In this document: in pieces, positions 20,999 to 29,663 of the stretch
Layout of the letters: the number at the start of each line of letters is the position of its first letter
Numbering within the stretch: the stretch's first letter is position 1
Assembly (NCBI GenBank): GCA_023150375.1
Contig: JAKLLA010000025.1
Coordinates: forward strand, 1-50,188
Length of the DNA stretch: 50,188 bases
Direction: 5' to 3'
Origin: Burkholderiaceae bacterium
Lineage (GTDB): Bacteria > Pseudomonadota > Gammaproteobacteria > Burkholderiales > Burkholderiaceae_C
Made by a program: the position numbers and the translations under genes
Notes under the pieces: generated by a model
The model's input: only the letters and a program-made list of their open reading frames with translations
What the model was told of the DNA's origin: nothing
Database searches by the model: none

Positions 20999-21125
20999 CG
21001 GGCCGGGCGTCCGGGCCAGAGCGCGTTCTCGACACCGGCCGGGAGGTGGTCGGCCATGAACGCCGGGCTGTGGGCGCTGCGGCGGTATACGCTGGCCGGC
21101 TGACGTCGCCGCCGCTCGCAGGCTC

Positions 21126-21695
21126 TCAATGCCCCTCGAAGTCCACCAGCGTGAACAGCGGCAGGCCGCTGTCGCGCAGGCGCTGCGAGCCGCCGAGCTC
21201 GGGCAGGTCGACGATCGCGGCCCCCTCGATCACCTGCGCGCCCAGGCGCTCGAGCAGGCGACGCCCGGCCATCATGGTGCCGCCGGTGGCGATCAGGTCG
21301 TCGATCAGGACCACCCGGTCGCCAGGCCGGACCGCATCGGTGTGGATCTCGACGGTGGCGCTGCCGTACTCGAGCTCGTAGGTCTCCTCCACCGTGGTGA
21401 AGGGCAGCTTGCCCTTCTTGCGGATGGGCACGAAGCTCACGCCCAGTTCGTAGGCCACCACGCTGCCGATGATGAAGCCGCGCGCATCCAGGCCGGCGAT
21501 CACGTCCGGCCGGGGGCTGAAGTAGCGGTGCACGAACTGGTCGATCAGCACGCGGAAGACCTTCGGGCTGGCCAGCAGCGGGGTGATGTCGCGGAACATC
21601 ACGCCCGGCTCCGGCCAGTCGGGCACGGTGCGGATATGGGCGCGGATGTAGGCGCCGGGATCGCGGATCAGGTCGTCTCGGAGGTCGCTGGCCAT
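21126..21695 (-). CDS. apt: Adenine phosphoribosyltransferase
   Basis: A 189-residue type I phosphoribosyltransferase that makes AMP from adenine and PRPP (purine salvage, cytoplasm). The PRPP-binding loop is [13 protein letters not shown] at about 127-139; FRDITPLL and GLDARGF are Apt signatures, and RKKGKLP precedes the flexible loop. Length is slightly above the E. coli enzyme. It is divergent from the TRIC-type gene with 107 bp between. A TATGAT box lies only 7-12 bp upstream of the ATG on its own strand, which would give a nearly leaderless transcript if used. Confidence 0.96.
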   Translation of the reverse strand: MASDLRDDLIRDPGAYIRAHIRTVPDWPEPGVMFRDITPLLASPKVFRVLIDQFVHRYFSPRPDVIAGLDARGFIIGSVVAYELGVSFVPIRKKGKLPFTTVEETYELEYGSATVEIHTDAVRPGDRVVLIDDLIATGGTMMAGRRLLERLGAQVIEGAAIVDLPELGGSQRLRDSGLPLFTLVDFEGH

Positions 21696-21802
21696 GCCGG
21701 CATCATAGGTGCAGCCCCGCCCGATGCGAGGAATTGCGCAGTCACCCTCCCTCCGCGGCGGCGCATGATGCGCGGCTGCACACCGCTCACCGGCCCCACC
21801 GC

Positions 21803-22495
21803 ATGGATGTCTCGCTTGCCCCCCTGACCCTGCCTCCGCTGCTCAGCCGCACGCTGGGTCAGACGCTCACTCACGCGCAGCTGGGCATCGAGGTGGTGGC
21901 CATCGCCGCCTTCGCGCTGTCGGGCGCGATCGAGGGCGCGCGCAAGCACCTCGACGCCGTCGGCGTGGTGGTGGTGGCCTTCCTGACTGCCTTCGGCGGC
22001 GGCACGCTGCGTGATGTGCTGCTGGACCGCCGGCCCTTCTTCTGGGTCGAGCACGCCTGGTACATCTGGGTGATCTTCGGCCTGTGCGCCGCGGCGATGC
22101 TGACCATGCGCGCGCGCCACTTCCACCCCACCGAACGCGCGATGCAGTGGCCCGACGCGCTGGGCCTGGGCCTGTTCGCCGCCAGCGGCACGCAGATCGC
22201 CCTGACCGCCGGCATGCCCGCACTGGTGGCGGTGCTGATGGGGGTGATCACCTCGGTGTTCGGCGGCGTGCTGCGCGACATCGTCTGCAACGAAATTCCC
22301 ACCGCCTTTCGTGACCACCGCCCCTACGCCCTGTGCGCCTTCGCCGGGGGCTGGGTGGTGGTGGGCGTGCAACGGGCCGAGCTCGGCGCCAGCGCCGCGC
22401 TGGCCGCCGGCGCCGCCATGACGATCGCGCTGCGGGTGGCCGGCATCGGGTGGAACTGGCAGCTGCCGGCCTGGGATGCGGAACGGCGCCGCTGA
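21803..22495 (+). CDS. TRIC/UPF0126-family membrane channel protein
   Basis: A 230-residue membrane protein with about seven helices, made of two UPF0126 repeats. The first repeat contains [20 protein letters not shown] with [11 protein letters not shown]; the second contains [20 protein letters not shown] with [13 protein letters not shown]. Bacterial TRIC homologues form trimeric potassium-selective channels. Start is the ATG giving MDVSLAPL; the frame is open upstream but that stretch is histidine/arginine-rich and lacks homology. The usual family length is 200-230 residues. Confidence 0.9.
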   Translation: MDVSLAPLTLPPLLSRTLGQTLTHAQLGIEVVAIAAFALSGAIEGARKHLDAVGVVVVAFLTAFGGGTLRDVLLDRRPFFWVEHAWYIWVIFGLCAAAMLTMRARHFHPTERAMQWPDALGLGLFAASGTQIALTAGMPALVAVLMGVITSVFGGVLRDIVCNEIPTAFRDHRPYALCAFAGGWVVVGVQRAELGASAALAAGAAMTIALRVAGIGWNWQLPAWDAERRR

Positions 22496-22603
22496 AAACC
22501 TGTGAACGCCCCCCGGCATCAGGGTTGCGCCGATGGGCAGGCCGACCCCGGCGCTGCACACTGGGCGCCGAGCGTGACATCCGTCAAGGCACAGGAGCCC
22601 GCC

Positions 22604-23794
22604 ATGCCCCGTTCCGGCCCCCGCACCCCGACGCTTCACCCGGCCGCCGGCGCCGTGCTCCTGCTGGTCGCGACCCGAAAGGGCGCCTGGCTGCTGCACG
22701 GGGATGCCACCCGGCGCCGCTGGCGCCTGGACGGCCCGCACTTCCACGGCCACAGCATCAGCCACCTGGTGCTGGACCCGCGTGACGGCCGCACCCTGCT
22801 GGCCGCCGCCAAGACCGGCCACCTTGGGCCGACGATCTTCCGTTCGACCGATCTGGGGCGGACCTGGCAGGAAGCGCGCCAGCCTCCGGCGTTCACCCAG
22901 CCCACCGATGGCAGTCCAGGGCGGGCCGTGGACCACACCTTCTGGCTCACCCCCGGCCACGCCTCCGAAGCGGGCAGCTGGTACGCCGGCACCTCGCCGC
23001 AGGGGCTGTTCCGGTCCGACGACGGCGGCGACACCTGGCAGCCGCTGCCCGGCGTGAACGACAACATGGTGATGCGGGAGTGGATGGGCACGGTGCAGGA
23101 CGGCACACCCGACGGGCCCAAGCTGCACTCCATCGTCGTCGACCCGGCCGATCCCGCACACCTGCTGTTCGGCATGTCCGGCGGCGGCGTGCACGAGTCC
23201 TTCGACCGGGGCGCCACCTGGCAGACGCTGATCGGCGGGCTGGAGGTGGTGGAAGGTTTCGACGTCACGCAGCCCACCTTCCACGACCCGCACTGCATCC
23301 GCGCCTGCCCGAGCCGGCCGACCCGGCTGTACATGCAGAACCACTGCGGCATCTACCGCCTCGACCGGCCCGCGCAGGTGTGGCAACGCATCGGCCGCAG
23401 GATGCCCAGGAAGGTGGGCGACATCGGCTTCCCGATGGTGGTGCACCCGCGCGACGCCGACACCGCCTGGGTCTTCCCGATGGACGGCACCGACGTCTGG
23501 CCCCGCACCAGCCCCGACGGCCGGCCGGCCGCCTACGTCACCCGCAACGCCGGGCGCAGCTGGCAGCGCCTGGACGCCGGCCTGCCCGCCGAGCAGGCCT
23601 GGTGGACCGTCAAGCGCCAGGCCCTGTGCGCCGACCAGCGCAACCCGGTGGGCCTGTACGTCGGCCACAGCGGCGGCGAGATCTGGATGCTGCGCGACGA
23701 TGGCGGCGCCACGCCCGCCCAGCGCTGGCGCAACATCGCCCGCCACCTGCCGGAGATCTACGCCCTCGAGGCGGCCTGCCCGGCGGCGGAGTGA
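22604..23794 (+). CDS. BNR/sialidase-like beta-propeller protein
   Basis: A 396-residue predicted beta-propeller with BNR-type Asp boxes: STDLGRTW, SDDGGDTW, FDRGATW and RNAGRSW. No signal peptide is visible, so it is probably cytoplasmic. The family is often annotated as exo-alpha-sialidase or VPS10-like, but the catalytic Arg triad and Tyr of true sialidases are not evident to me, and enzyme activity should not be assumed. AGGAG lies 9 nt before the chosen ATG (MPRSGPRT). The next gene, a MoaD/ThiS-like carrier, begins 11 bp after this stop, so the two are very likely co-translated. Confidence 0.85.
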   Translation: MPRSGPRTPTLHPAAGAVLLLVATRKGAWLLHGDATRRRWRLDGPHFHGHSISHLVLDPRDGRTLLAAAKTGHLGPTIFRSTDLGRTWQEARQPPAFTQPTDGSPGRAVDHTFWLTPGHASEAGSWYAGTSPQGLFRSDDGGDTWQPLPGVNDNMVMREWMGTVQDGTPDGPKLHSIVVDPADPAHLLFGMSGGGVHESFDRGATWQTLIGGLEVVEGFDVTQPTFHDPHCIRACPSRPTRLYMQNHCGIYRLDRPAQVWQRIGRRMPRKVGDIGFPMVVHPRDADTAWVFPMDGTDVWPRTSPDGRPAAYVTRNAGRSWQRLDAGLPAEQAWWTVKRQALCADQRNPVGLYVGHSGGEIWMLRDDGGATPAQRWRNIARHLPEIYALEAACPAAE

Positions 23795-23805
23795 AGGCGG
23801 GCCGC

Positions 23806-24078
23806 ATGCGCGTGCTGATCCCGAGCGCGCTGCGCTCCTACACCGGCGCGATGTGGGTCGAGCTGGCCCTGCCCGACACCCCGCCCGCCACAGTCGGCCG
23901 CGTGCTCGACGCGCTGGACGCCCGCTTTCCGGGCCTGCGATTCCGCATGGTCGACGAACGCGGACGGCTGCGGCCGCACATGCGCTGCTTCGTCGCCGGG
24001 CGGCCGGTGCACGACCTGAACCGGCCGCTGGCCTGCGGCGAGGAACTGCACATCGTGCAGGCGCTCAGCGGCGGCTGA
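23806..24078 (+). CDS. MoaD/ThiS-family sulfur-carrier-like protein
   Basis: A 90-residue ubiquitin-like beta-grasp protein ending in a C-terminal Gly-Gly (ALSGG), the feature needed for adenylation and thiocarboxylation in MoaD/ThiS carriers. The start MRVLIPSALRSYTGA and the ending GEELHIVQALSGG fit the family. An in-frame GTG at 23791 overlaps the preceding stop (GTGA) and is an alternative start; the ATG is preferred because homology begins there. There is no E1-like or molybdopterin gene next to it; the only partner in view is the BNR-propeller gene. Confidence 0.85.
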   Translation: MRVLIPSALRSYTGAMWVELALPDTPPATVGRVLDALDARFPGLRFRMVDERGRLRPHMRCFVAGRPVHDLNRPLACGEELHIVQALSGG

Positions 24079-24088
24079 GGCGCGCGGC

Positions 24089-24263
24089 CTACCCCAGCCC
24101 CACCCCGGCGTAGACCTCGTCCCAGTCCAGCCCCACGCCCAGCCCCGGCAGCTCCAGCCGGCTGCCGCGCGGCCAGGTACTCGTGCTTGTAACGACTGGC
24201 GTTCGCGAGCACGAGGTAGTCTTCCATCTCGATGTAGGCGACGGCTTTGCCGGGCGGGCCCAT
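24089..24263 (-). pseudogene. Remnant of a Uma2-type (DUF820) endonuclease gene
   Basis: Two in-order fragments on the minus strand resemble the two ends of Uma2-family proteins (usually about 190 residues). The first, from the ATG at 24263, reads through MEDYLVLANASRYKHEYLA, like the EYLxLE-x-KHEY start of Uma2. In another frame, without the central domain, comes GSRLELPGLGVGLDWDEVYA and a short tail to TAG at 24089, like the family's C-terminus. The frame switch near 24165-24175 marks an internal deletion of most of the gene. It occupies most of the 329-bp gap before rep. Confidence 0.5.
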
Positions 24264-24329
24264 GCAGTCGGCTCCTGGGAACAGTGGGAAGAGGTTCGCG
24301 CAACGGGATCGTGTCGGCAATGCCCGGAT

Positions 24330-24359
24330 CGGACAGCCCCGCACCTGCTTCTTTATGAT
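24330..24359 (+). promoter_or_regulatory. Candidate promoter of rep
   Basis: TATGAT at 24354-24359 follows CGGACA (24330-24335, four of six -35 bases) with an 18-nt spacer. It lies about 50 bp ahead of the rep ATG, just beyond the Uma2 remnant. Confidence 0.45.
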
Positions 24360-24407
24360 CCGCCCCCGGCCATTGTCCGCCTCCCACGTTCCTGCCCCCG
24401 TCCCCCC

Positions 24408-26495
24408 ATGGCCGAAGCCCCCTCGACCCTCAACCCCGCCCAGATGGAGGCGGTGAACCACCTGTCGTCGCCCTGCCTGGTGCTGGCGGGGGCCGGTTCG
24501 GGCAAGACACGGGTGATCACGCACAAGATCGCACGGTTGCTGCAGGCGGGACTGCACCCGGCGAACATCGGCGCCATCACCTTCACCAACAAGGCGGCGC
24601 AGGAGATGCGCGAACGCGCCAAGTCGCTGGTGGGGGCGAAGGCGGCCAAGCACCTGGTGATCTCCACCTTCCACTCGCTGGGGGTGCGGCTGCTGCGCGA
24701 GGACGGCGCCCGGCTGGGGTTGAAGCCGCAGTTCTCCATCCTCGACGCGGACGACGTGCTGGGCCTGATGCGCGAGGCCGGCGGCACCACCGACCCCAAG
24801 ATCGCGCGCGGCTGGCAGTGGACCATCAGCCTGTGGAAGAACCAGGGGCTGAATGCCGACCAGGCCGAGGCTGCGGCCCAGGGCCCCGACGAGGTGGTGG
24901 CCGCGCGGGTGATGCGTCTCTACCAGGAGCGCCTGGCGGCCTACCAGGCGGTGGACTTCGACGACCTGATCAGCCTGCCGCTGGCGCTGCTGCAGCGCGA
25001 CGAGGAGGCGCGCGCCAAGTGGCGCGCCCAGCTGCGCCATGTGCTGGTGGACGAGTACCAGGACACCAACGCGGTGCAGTACGAGCTGCTCAAGGCCATC
25101 GTGGGGCCGGAGGGCATCTTCACCGCGGTGGGCGACGACGACCAGAGCATCTACGGCTGGCGCGGCGCGACCATCGACAACCTCAAGCGCCTGCCGCAGG
25201 ACTACCCGAACCTGAAGGTGATCCCGCTGGAGCAGAACTACCGCTCCACAGGCGCCATCCTGGCCGCGGCCAACAACGTCATCCAGCTGAATCCGAAGAT
25301 CTTCCAGAAGAAGCTCTGGAGCGAGTTCGGCGAGGGCGAGCCGGTGCGGGTGGTGGCCTGCGACAGCGAGGAGCACGAGGCCGAGCGCGCCGTGGCGCGC
25401 ATCCAGAGCATCCGCGCCAATGCCACCGGCGCCTACGCGGGGGCCACGGACTGGAAGGACTTCGCCATTCTCTACCGCGCCAACCACCAGAGCCGGGTGC
25501 TGGAGCAGGCGCTGCGCAAGGCACAGATCCCGTACAAGGTGTCGGGCGGGCAGAGCTTCTTCGACCGTGCGGAGATCAAGGACCTCTGCGCCTGGCTGCG
25601 CCTGCTGGTCAACCCCGACGACGATCCGGCCTTCCTGCGGGCCATCACCACGCCCAAGCGGGGCATCGGCCACCAGACGCTGGGCGCTTTGGGCGAGTTC
25701 GCCGGCAAGTGGAAGGTCAGCCTGTACGAGGCGCTATTCCAGGAATCGCTGGGCACCGCGCTGAGCAGGAAGGCGATCGGCTCGCTGCATGAATTCGGCC
25801 GCTACGTGAACGACCTGCAGTACAAGGCCCGCCATACCGTCGGCGCCGAGGCGGCACGGCCGCTGCTGCTGGAGTGGCTGACCGACATCGGCTACGAGAA
25901 GCACCTGCACGACGGCGAGGACAGCGAGAAGCTGGCCGCTGCGCGCTGGGGCAACGTGATCGACTTCATCGACTGGATCGCGCGGCGCTGCGGCGGCGAG
26001 ATCGAGAACGACGGCGGCACCCAGGTGGAGACCGAGAAGAAGAGCGTGCTCGACGTGGCCCAGACCATCAGCGTGATCCTCAGCCTGGCCGAGCGCAGCG
26101 AGGAGCAGGACATGGTGACGCTGTCCACCCTGCACGCCAGCAAGGGCCTGGAATGGCCGCATGTGGTGCTGGCCGGCGTGGTCGAAGGCACCCTGCCCTT
26201 CAAGCGCGACGAGGAGGAGATGACCGCCGAGCGGCTGGAGGAGGAGCGCCGGCTGATGTACGTAGGCATCACCCGCGCCCGGCGCACCCTGCTGGTGAGC
26301 ACCCTGCTGCGGCAGAAGCGCGGGCGCGAGCTGCGCAAGGCGATTCCGAGCCGCTTCATCGCCGAGATGAAGCTCGACGAACGCACCGCCCGGGAAGACC
26401 CGCGCGAGCGGCTCAAGGCGCTGCGGGCGGAGTTCGCGGCCCGGGCAGCCCAGCAGGGCGCGGGCGCCGCGCCGGGCGGCAGCCCGCGGCGCTAG
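24408..26495 (+). CDS. rep: UvrD/Rep-family ATP-dependent DNA helicase, Rep type
   Basis: A 695-residue superfamily 1 3'-5' helicase. Motifs in order: I AGAGSGKTRVIT (about 27-38), Ia FTNKAAQEMRER, II VDEYQDTN, III GDDDQSIYGWRGA, IV LEQNYRST, V TLHASKGLEWPHV, VI YVGITRARRTL. The N-terminal LNPAQMEAVNHLSSPCLVLA and the body match E. coli Rep (673 residues) more than UvrD. It removes proteins from DNA ahead of the replication fork. Start is the ATG giving MAEAPST; the longer open frame crosses the Uma2 remnant and is not used. Confidence 0.95.
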   Translation: MAEAPSTLNPAQMEAVNHLSSPCLVLAGAGSGKTRVITHKIARLLQAGLHPANIGAITFTNKAAQEMRERAKSLVGAKAAKHLVISTFHSLGVRLLREDGARLGLKPQFSILDADDVLGLMREAGGTTDPKIARGWQWTISLWKNQGLNADQAEAAAQGPDEVVAARVMRLYQERLAAYQAVDFDDLISLPLALLQRDEEARAKWRAQLRHVLVDEYQDTNAVQYELLKAIVGPEGIFTAVGDDDQSIYGWRGATIDNLKRLPQDYPNLKVIPLEQNYRSTGAILAAANNVIQLNPKIFQKKLWSEFGEGEPVRVVACDSEEHEAERAVARIQSIRANATGAYAGATDWKDFAILYRANHQSRVLEQALRKAQIPYKVSGGQSFFDRAEIKDLCAWLRLLVNPDDDPAFLRAITTPKRGIGHQTLGALGEFAGKWKVSLYEALFQESLGTALSRKAIGSLHEFGRYVNDLQYKARHTVGAEAARPLLLEWLTDIGYEKHLHDGEDSEKLAAARWGNVIDFIDWIARRCGGEIENDGGTQVETEKKSVLDVAQTISVILSLAERSEEQDMVTLSTLHASKGLEWPHVVLAGVVEGTLPFKRDEEEMTAERLEEERRLMYVGITRARRTLLVSTLLRQKRGRELRKAIPSRFIAEMKLDERTAREDPRERLKALRAEFAARAAQQGAGAAPGGSPRR

Positions 26496-26613
26496 GCCCG
26501 ATGCGTCGGTTGTGCACGCTATCCGGCACTGAAAGCGTTCCGGATCCCGGCGCACATGCCGATTGCCTTCCAATGCCCCCCGGGATTGCCCTGGCCGTAT
26601 CGCTGCCCTCTCG

Positions 26614-29600
26614 ATGACCTCCGCCCTGACCTCTGCCCGCCTGCCCGGCGGGCCGGACCTGCTGGTCGCGCTGGCCTATGCCGCCCTGGGCTGGGGGTCG
26701 CTGCAGATCGCCATCGCGCCGGACTACGTGTCGCTGGTGTTCCTGCCGGCCGGCCTGGCCGTCGCCGCGGTACGACTGCGCGGGGCGCGCGCGCTGGCCG
26801 GGGTCTTCCTCGGCTCGCTGCTGGTGCAGGGGCTGGCCCACGCCCAGGTGGCCGCGCCGGGCTGGCGCTGGACCATGCTGGTGCCGGCCACCGGCGCCGT
26901 GCTGCAGGCCGCCGCGACCGCCTGGGCCATGCAGCGCTGGCTGGACGACCCGGACACGCTCGACACGCCGTCGGCGGTGTGGCGCTGCATGCTGCTGGTG
27001 GTGCCGCTGGGCAGCCTGATCAACCCGGGCCTGTCGGTGCCCCTGCTGGCCGCCGGCGGGGTGATCCCGGCAGACGATCTGCTCTTCAGCCTGTGGACCT
27101 GGTGGATCGGCGACGCCCTGGGCGTGGCGCTGCTGCTGCCGGTGATGCTGGCGCTGTTCGGCCGCCCGGCGGCGGTCTGGCGGCCACGGCTGCGCAGTGT
27201 GGCGCTGCCGGTGGGGCTGTCGCTGGTGGTGATGGTCGGTGCGGTGGCGCTGGTGCGCTCGCACCAGGAAGCCTCCACCGCCGCGCGCTTCGAACACGAG
27301 TCCGAAGAGGCCATCGAGCGCCTGCAGCGCCGCCTGGACGCCCTGACCGACGCGGTCGGGGCGATCAGCCATGTGATGGCCCTGGGCGAGCGCATCGACG
27401 CCCAGGCCTTCCAGGCGATCACGGCCAGCTGGCTGGCCCGTTACCCCGGCATCCTGAACTTCGGCTGGAGTCCGCTGGTACCGGGCGAGGCCCGGGAGGC
27501 CTTCGAGCGCCGACAGGCGCTGCAGCGCGGCGAGCCCTTCGTGCTGCGCGGCCGCGACGCCCAGGGGCGCACCTTCCCGGCGCAGCCCGCCGACCGGCAT
27601 CTGCCCATCACCCTGGTCGAGCCGCTGGCGCGCAACCGCGCGGTGCTCGGGCTGGACGTGCTGGTGCTGCCGGCCACCGCCGCGACCGCGCAGCAGGCCA
27701 TCGCCAGCGGGCGGCCGAGCGTCTCCGACCCACTGCACCTGGTCCAGGAAACCGGACAGCAGCGCGGCGTGGTGATGTACCAGCCGGTCCATGCGCGCGA
27801 TCGGCAGCGCCTGCTGGGCATCGTCTCGGCCGCCATTCGCGTGGGCGACCTGCTGCGCGCCACGCTGGAGGCGGGCCAGGCCGGCGACAGCGGGCTGCAG
27901 CTGTGCCTGTGGGATCCACGGGCTGCCCCCGGCCGGCGCGACCTGGCCGGTCCGCGCAGCTGTGCACCGGCCGACCCGGCGCAGGCGGCCCCCCCGCAGG
28001 CCGCAGCCGCCGGCGCCCGGGCGGGTCTGGAACGCCGGGCCAGCCTGCATTTCGGCGAGCGACGCTGGGCGCTGCACATCACCCCGAGCCCGCGCTTCCT
28101 GAGCCAGTCGCGCGACTGGACCGCCTGGGCGGTCACCGCCACCGGGCTGGCCTCGGTGGGCATGCTGGGCGGCTTCCTGCTGGTGGTCACCGGGCAGCAG
28201 CGGCGCAGCCAGCGGCTGGTGGAGCTGCGCACCCACGAGCTGGCCCAGAGCAACGCCAGCCTGCTGCAGCTGGCGCACTTCGACCCGCTCACCGGCCTGT
28301 ACAACCGCGCCCAGTGGACCCGGCTGGCCCAGCAGTGCCTGGACGACGCCCGGCGCCATGGCGACACGCTGGCGGTGCTCTTCATCGACCTGGACCGCTT
28401 CAAGCATGTCAACGACAGCCTGGGGCACAGCCAGGGCGACCTGCTGCTGGCCACCCTGGCCACCCGCATGCAGCACTGCCTGCGTGGCCGTGACGTGGTG
28501 GCCCGCCTGGGCGGCGACGAGTTCGTGGTGCTGCTGCCGCGGCTGCGCGACCGCCACGGTGCCCGCCGCGCCGCCGAGAAGCTGATGCACGAGCTGGCCC
28601 GGCCGGTGGCCCTGGCCGGGCACGAGGTGAACGTGACCGCCAGCCTGGGCGCGGCCTGCTGGCCCGGCGACGGCGACGACATCGAGACCCTGCTGCAGCA
28701 CGCCGACATCGCGATGTACGCCGCCAAGGACGACGGCCGCAATGCCACCCGCTTCTTCTCGCGCGACCTGCAGGAACGACTGTCGGAGCACCTCCTGCTC
28801 GAGCGCGAGCTGCGCCGTGCGCTGTCCCAGGACGACGGCGAACTGCGTCTGGTCTACCAGCCGCAGGCGCAGCTGCAGTGCGGCCGGGTCGTCGGGGTGG
28901 AGGCGCTGCTGCGCTGGCAGCACCCGACCCGGGGGGCGATCGGCCCGGACCGCTTCATCCCGGTGGCCGAACAGTGCGGCCTGATCCAGGCGGTGGACGA
29001 CTGGGTACTGCGCCAGGCCTGCGACCGCCTGCGGCGCTGGCACGACGAGCAGCGTGCGCCCCTGCGCCTGGCAGTGAACCTGTCGGCGCAGAGCCTGGGC
29101 CGCGACGACTTCCTGCCCCGGCTGGCGCAGGCGCTGGAACGGGCCGGCCCGGCCGCCGGCCTGCTGGAGCTGGAAATCACCGAGTCCCTGCTGATGCAGG
29201 ACCAGGGCGACCTGCGCGAACGCCTGCAGGCGCTGACCCGCCTCGGACCCACGCTGGCACTGGACGACTTCGGCACCGGCTACTCGAACCTCGGCTACCT
29301 CAAGCGCCTGCCGCTGGACAAGCTGAAGATCGACCGATCGTTCATCGTCGACCTGCCCGGTGCACCCGAGGGCGAGGCGCTGGTGCGCGCCATTGTCTCG
29401 ATGGCCCATGACCTGGGCCTGCAGGTGCTGGCCGAAGGGGTGGAAACCGAGGCGCAGCGGGCCTTCCTGCAGCGCCACGGCTGCGACCTGATGCAGGGCT
29501 GGCTGCTGGCCAGGGCGCTGCCACCGGACGAACTGCAGGCGTGGCTGGCCGCGCGCGGGCAGGCCGACCGGGATCACGCGGCCCCGTGCACGCACACGGC

Positions 29601-29628
29601 CGCGGCGGCCTCCTCCGAGGCGGGCTGA
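26614..29628 (+). CDS. MASE1-CHASE-GGDEF-EAL cyclic-di-GMP protein
   Basis: A 1004-residue inner-membrane signalling protein. Residues about 10-215 form a MASE1-type sensor with about seven to eight helices, including FSLWTWWIGDALG. Residues about 220-490 look like a CHASE periplasmic domain, closed by a membrane helix at about 500-525. A GGDEF domain follows with intact GGDEF near 633, then an EAL domain with EALLRW near 763 and DDFGTGYSNL near 883. Both catalytic motifs look intact, so synthesis and breakdown of c-di-GMP are both possible; many such tandem proteins act mainly as phosphodiesterases. I use the ATG giving MTSALTSAR; an upstream TTG at 26563 is possible but less likely. It converges with the giant tail-cluster gene, 35 bp between stops. 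Confidence 0.93.
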   Translation: MTSALTSARLPGGPDLLVALAYAALGWGSLQIAIAPDYVSLVFLPAGLAVAAVRLRGARALAGVFLGSLLVQGLAHAQVAAPGWRWTMLVPATGAVLQAAATAWAMQRWLDDPDTLDTPSAVWRCMLLVVPLGSLINPGLSVPLLAAGGVIPADDLLFSLWTWWIGDALGVALLLPVMLALFGRPAAVWRPRLRSVALPVGLSLVVMVGAVALVRSHQEASTAARFEHESEEAIERLQRRLDALTDAVGAISHVMALGERIDAQAFQAITASWLARYPGILNFGWSPLVPGEAREAFERRQALQRGEPFVLRGRDAQGRTFPAQPADRHLPITLVEPLARNRAVLGLDVLVLPATAATAQQAIASGRPSVSDPLHLVQETGQQRGVVMYQPVHARDRQRLLGIVSAAIRVGDLLRATLEAGQAGDSGLQLCLWDPRAAPGRRDLAGPRSCAPADPAQAAPPQAAAAGARAGLERRASLHFGERRWALHITPSPRFLSQSRDWTAWAVTATGLASVGMLGGFLLVVTGQQRRSQRLVELRTHELAQSNASLLQLAHFDPLTGLYNRAQWTRLAQQCLDDARRHGDTLAVLFIDLDRFKHVNDSLGHSQGDLLLATLATRMQHCLRGRDVVARLGGDEFVVLLPRLRDRHGARRAAEKLMHELARPVALAGHEVNVTASLGAACWPGDGDDIETLLQHADIAMYAAKDDGRNATRFFSRDLQERLSEHLLLERELRRALSQDDGELRLVYQPQAQLQCGRVVGVEALLRWQHPTRGAIGPDRFIPVAEQCGLIQAVDDWVLRQACDRLRRWHDEQRAPLRLAVNLSAQSLGRDDFLPRLAQALERAGPAAGLLELEITESLLMQDQGDLRERLQALTRLGPTLALDDFGTGYSNLGYLKRLPLDKLKIDRSFIVDLPGAPEGEALVRAIVSMAHDLGLQVLAEGVETEAQRAFLQRHGCDLMQGWLLARALPPDELQAWLAARGQADRDHAAPCTHTAAAASSEAG

Positions 29629-29663
29629 GCGGCGCAGGCCGGTGCCGCGGCCGACGCGGGCCT

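Noticed and set aside
21056-21103. A 15-codon ORF with a good Shine-Dalgarno between the small membrane gene and apt
   Set aside because: The peptide MNAGLWALRRYTLAG is too short and has no coupling to a neighbour; chance cannot be excluded.
22604-23794. True sialidase for cell-surface sialic acid
   Set aside because: Only BNR boxes support it. There is no signal peptide and I could not find the catalytic residues, so a propeller of unknown role is the safer call.
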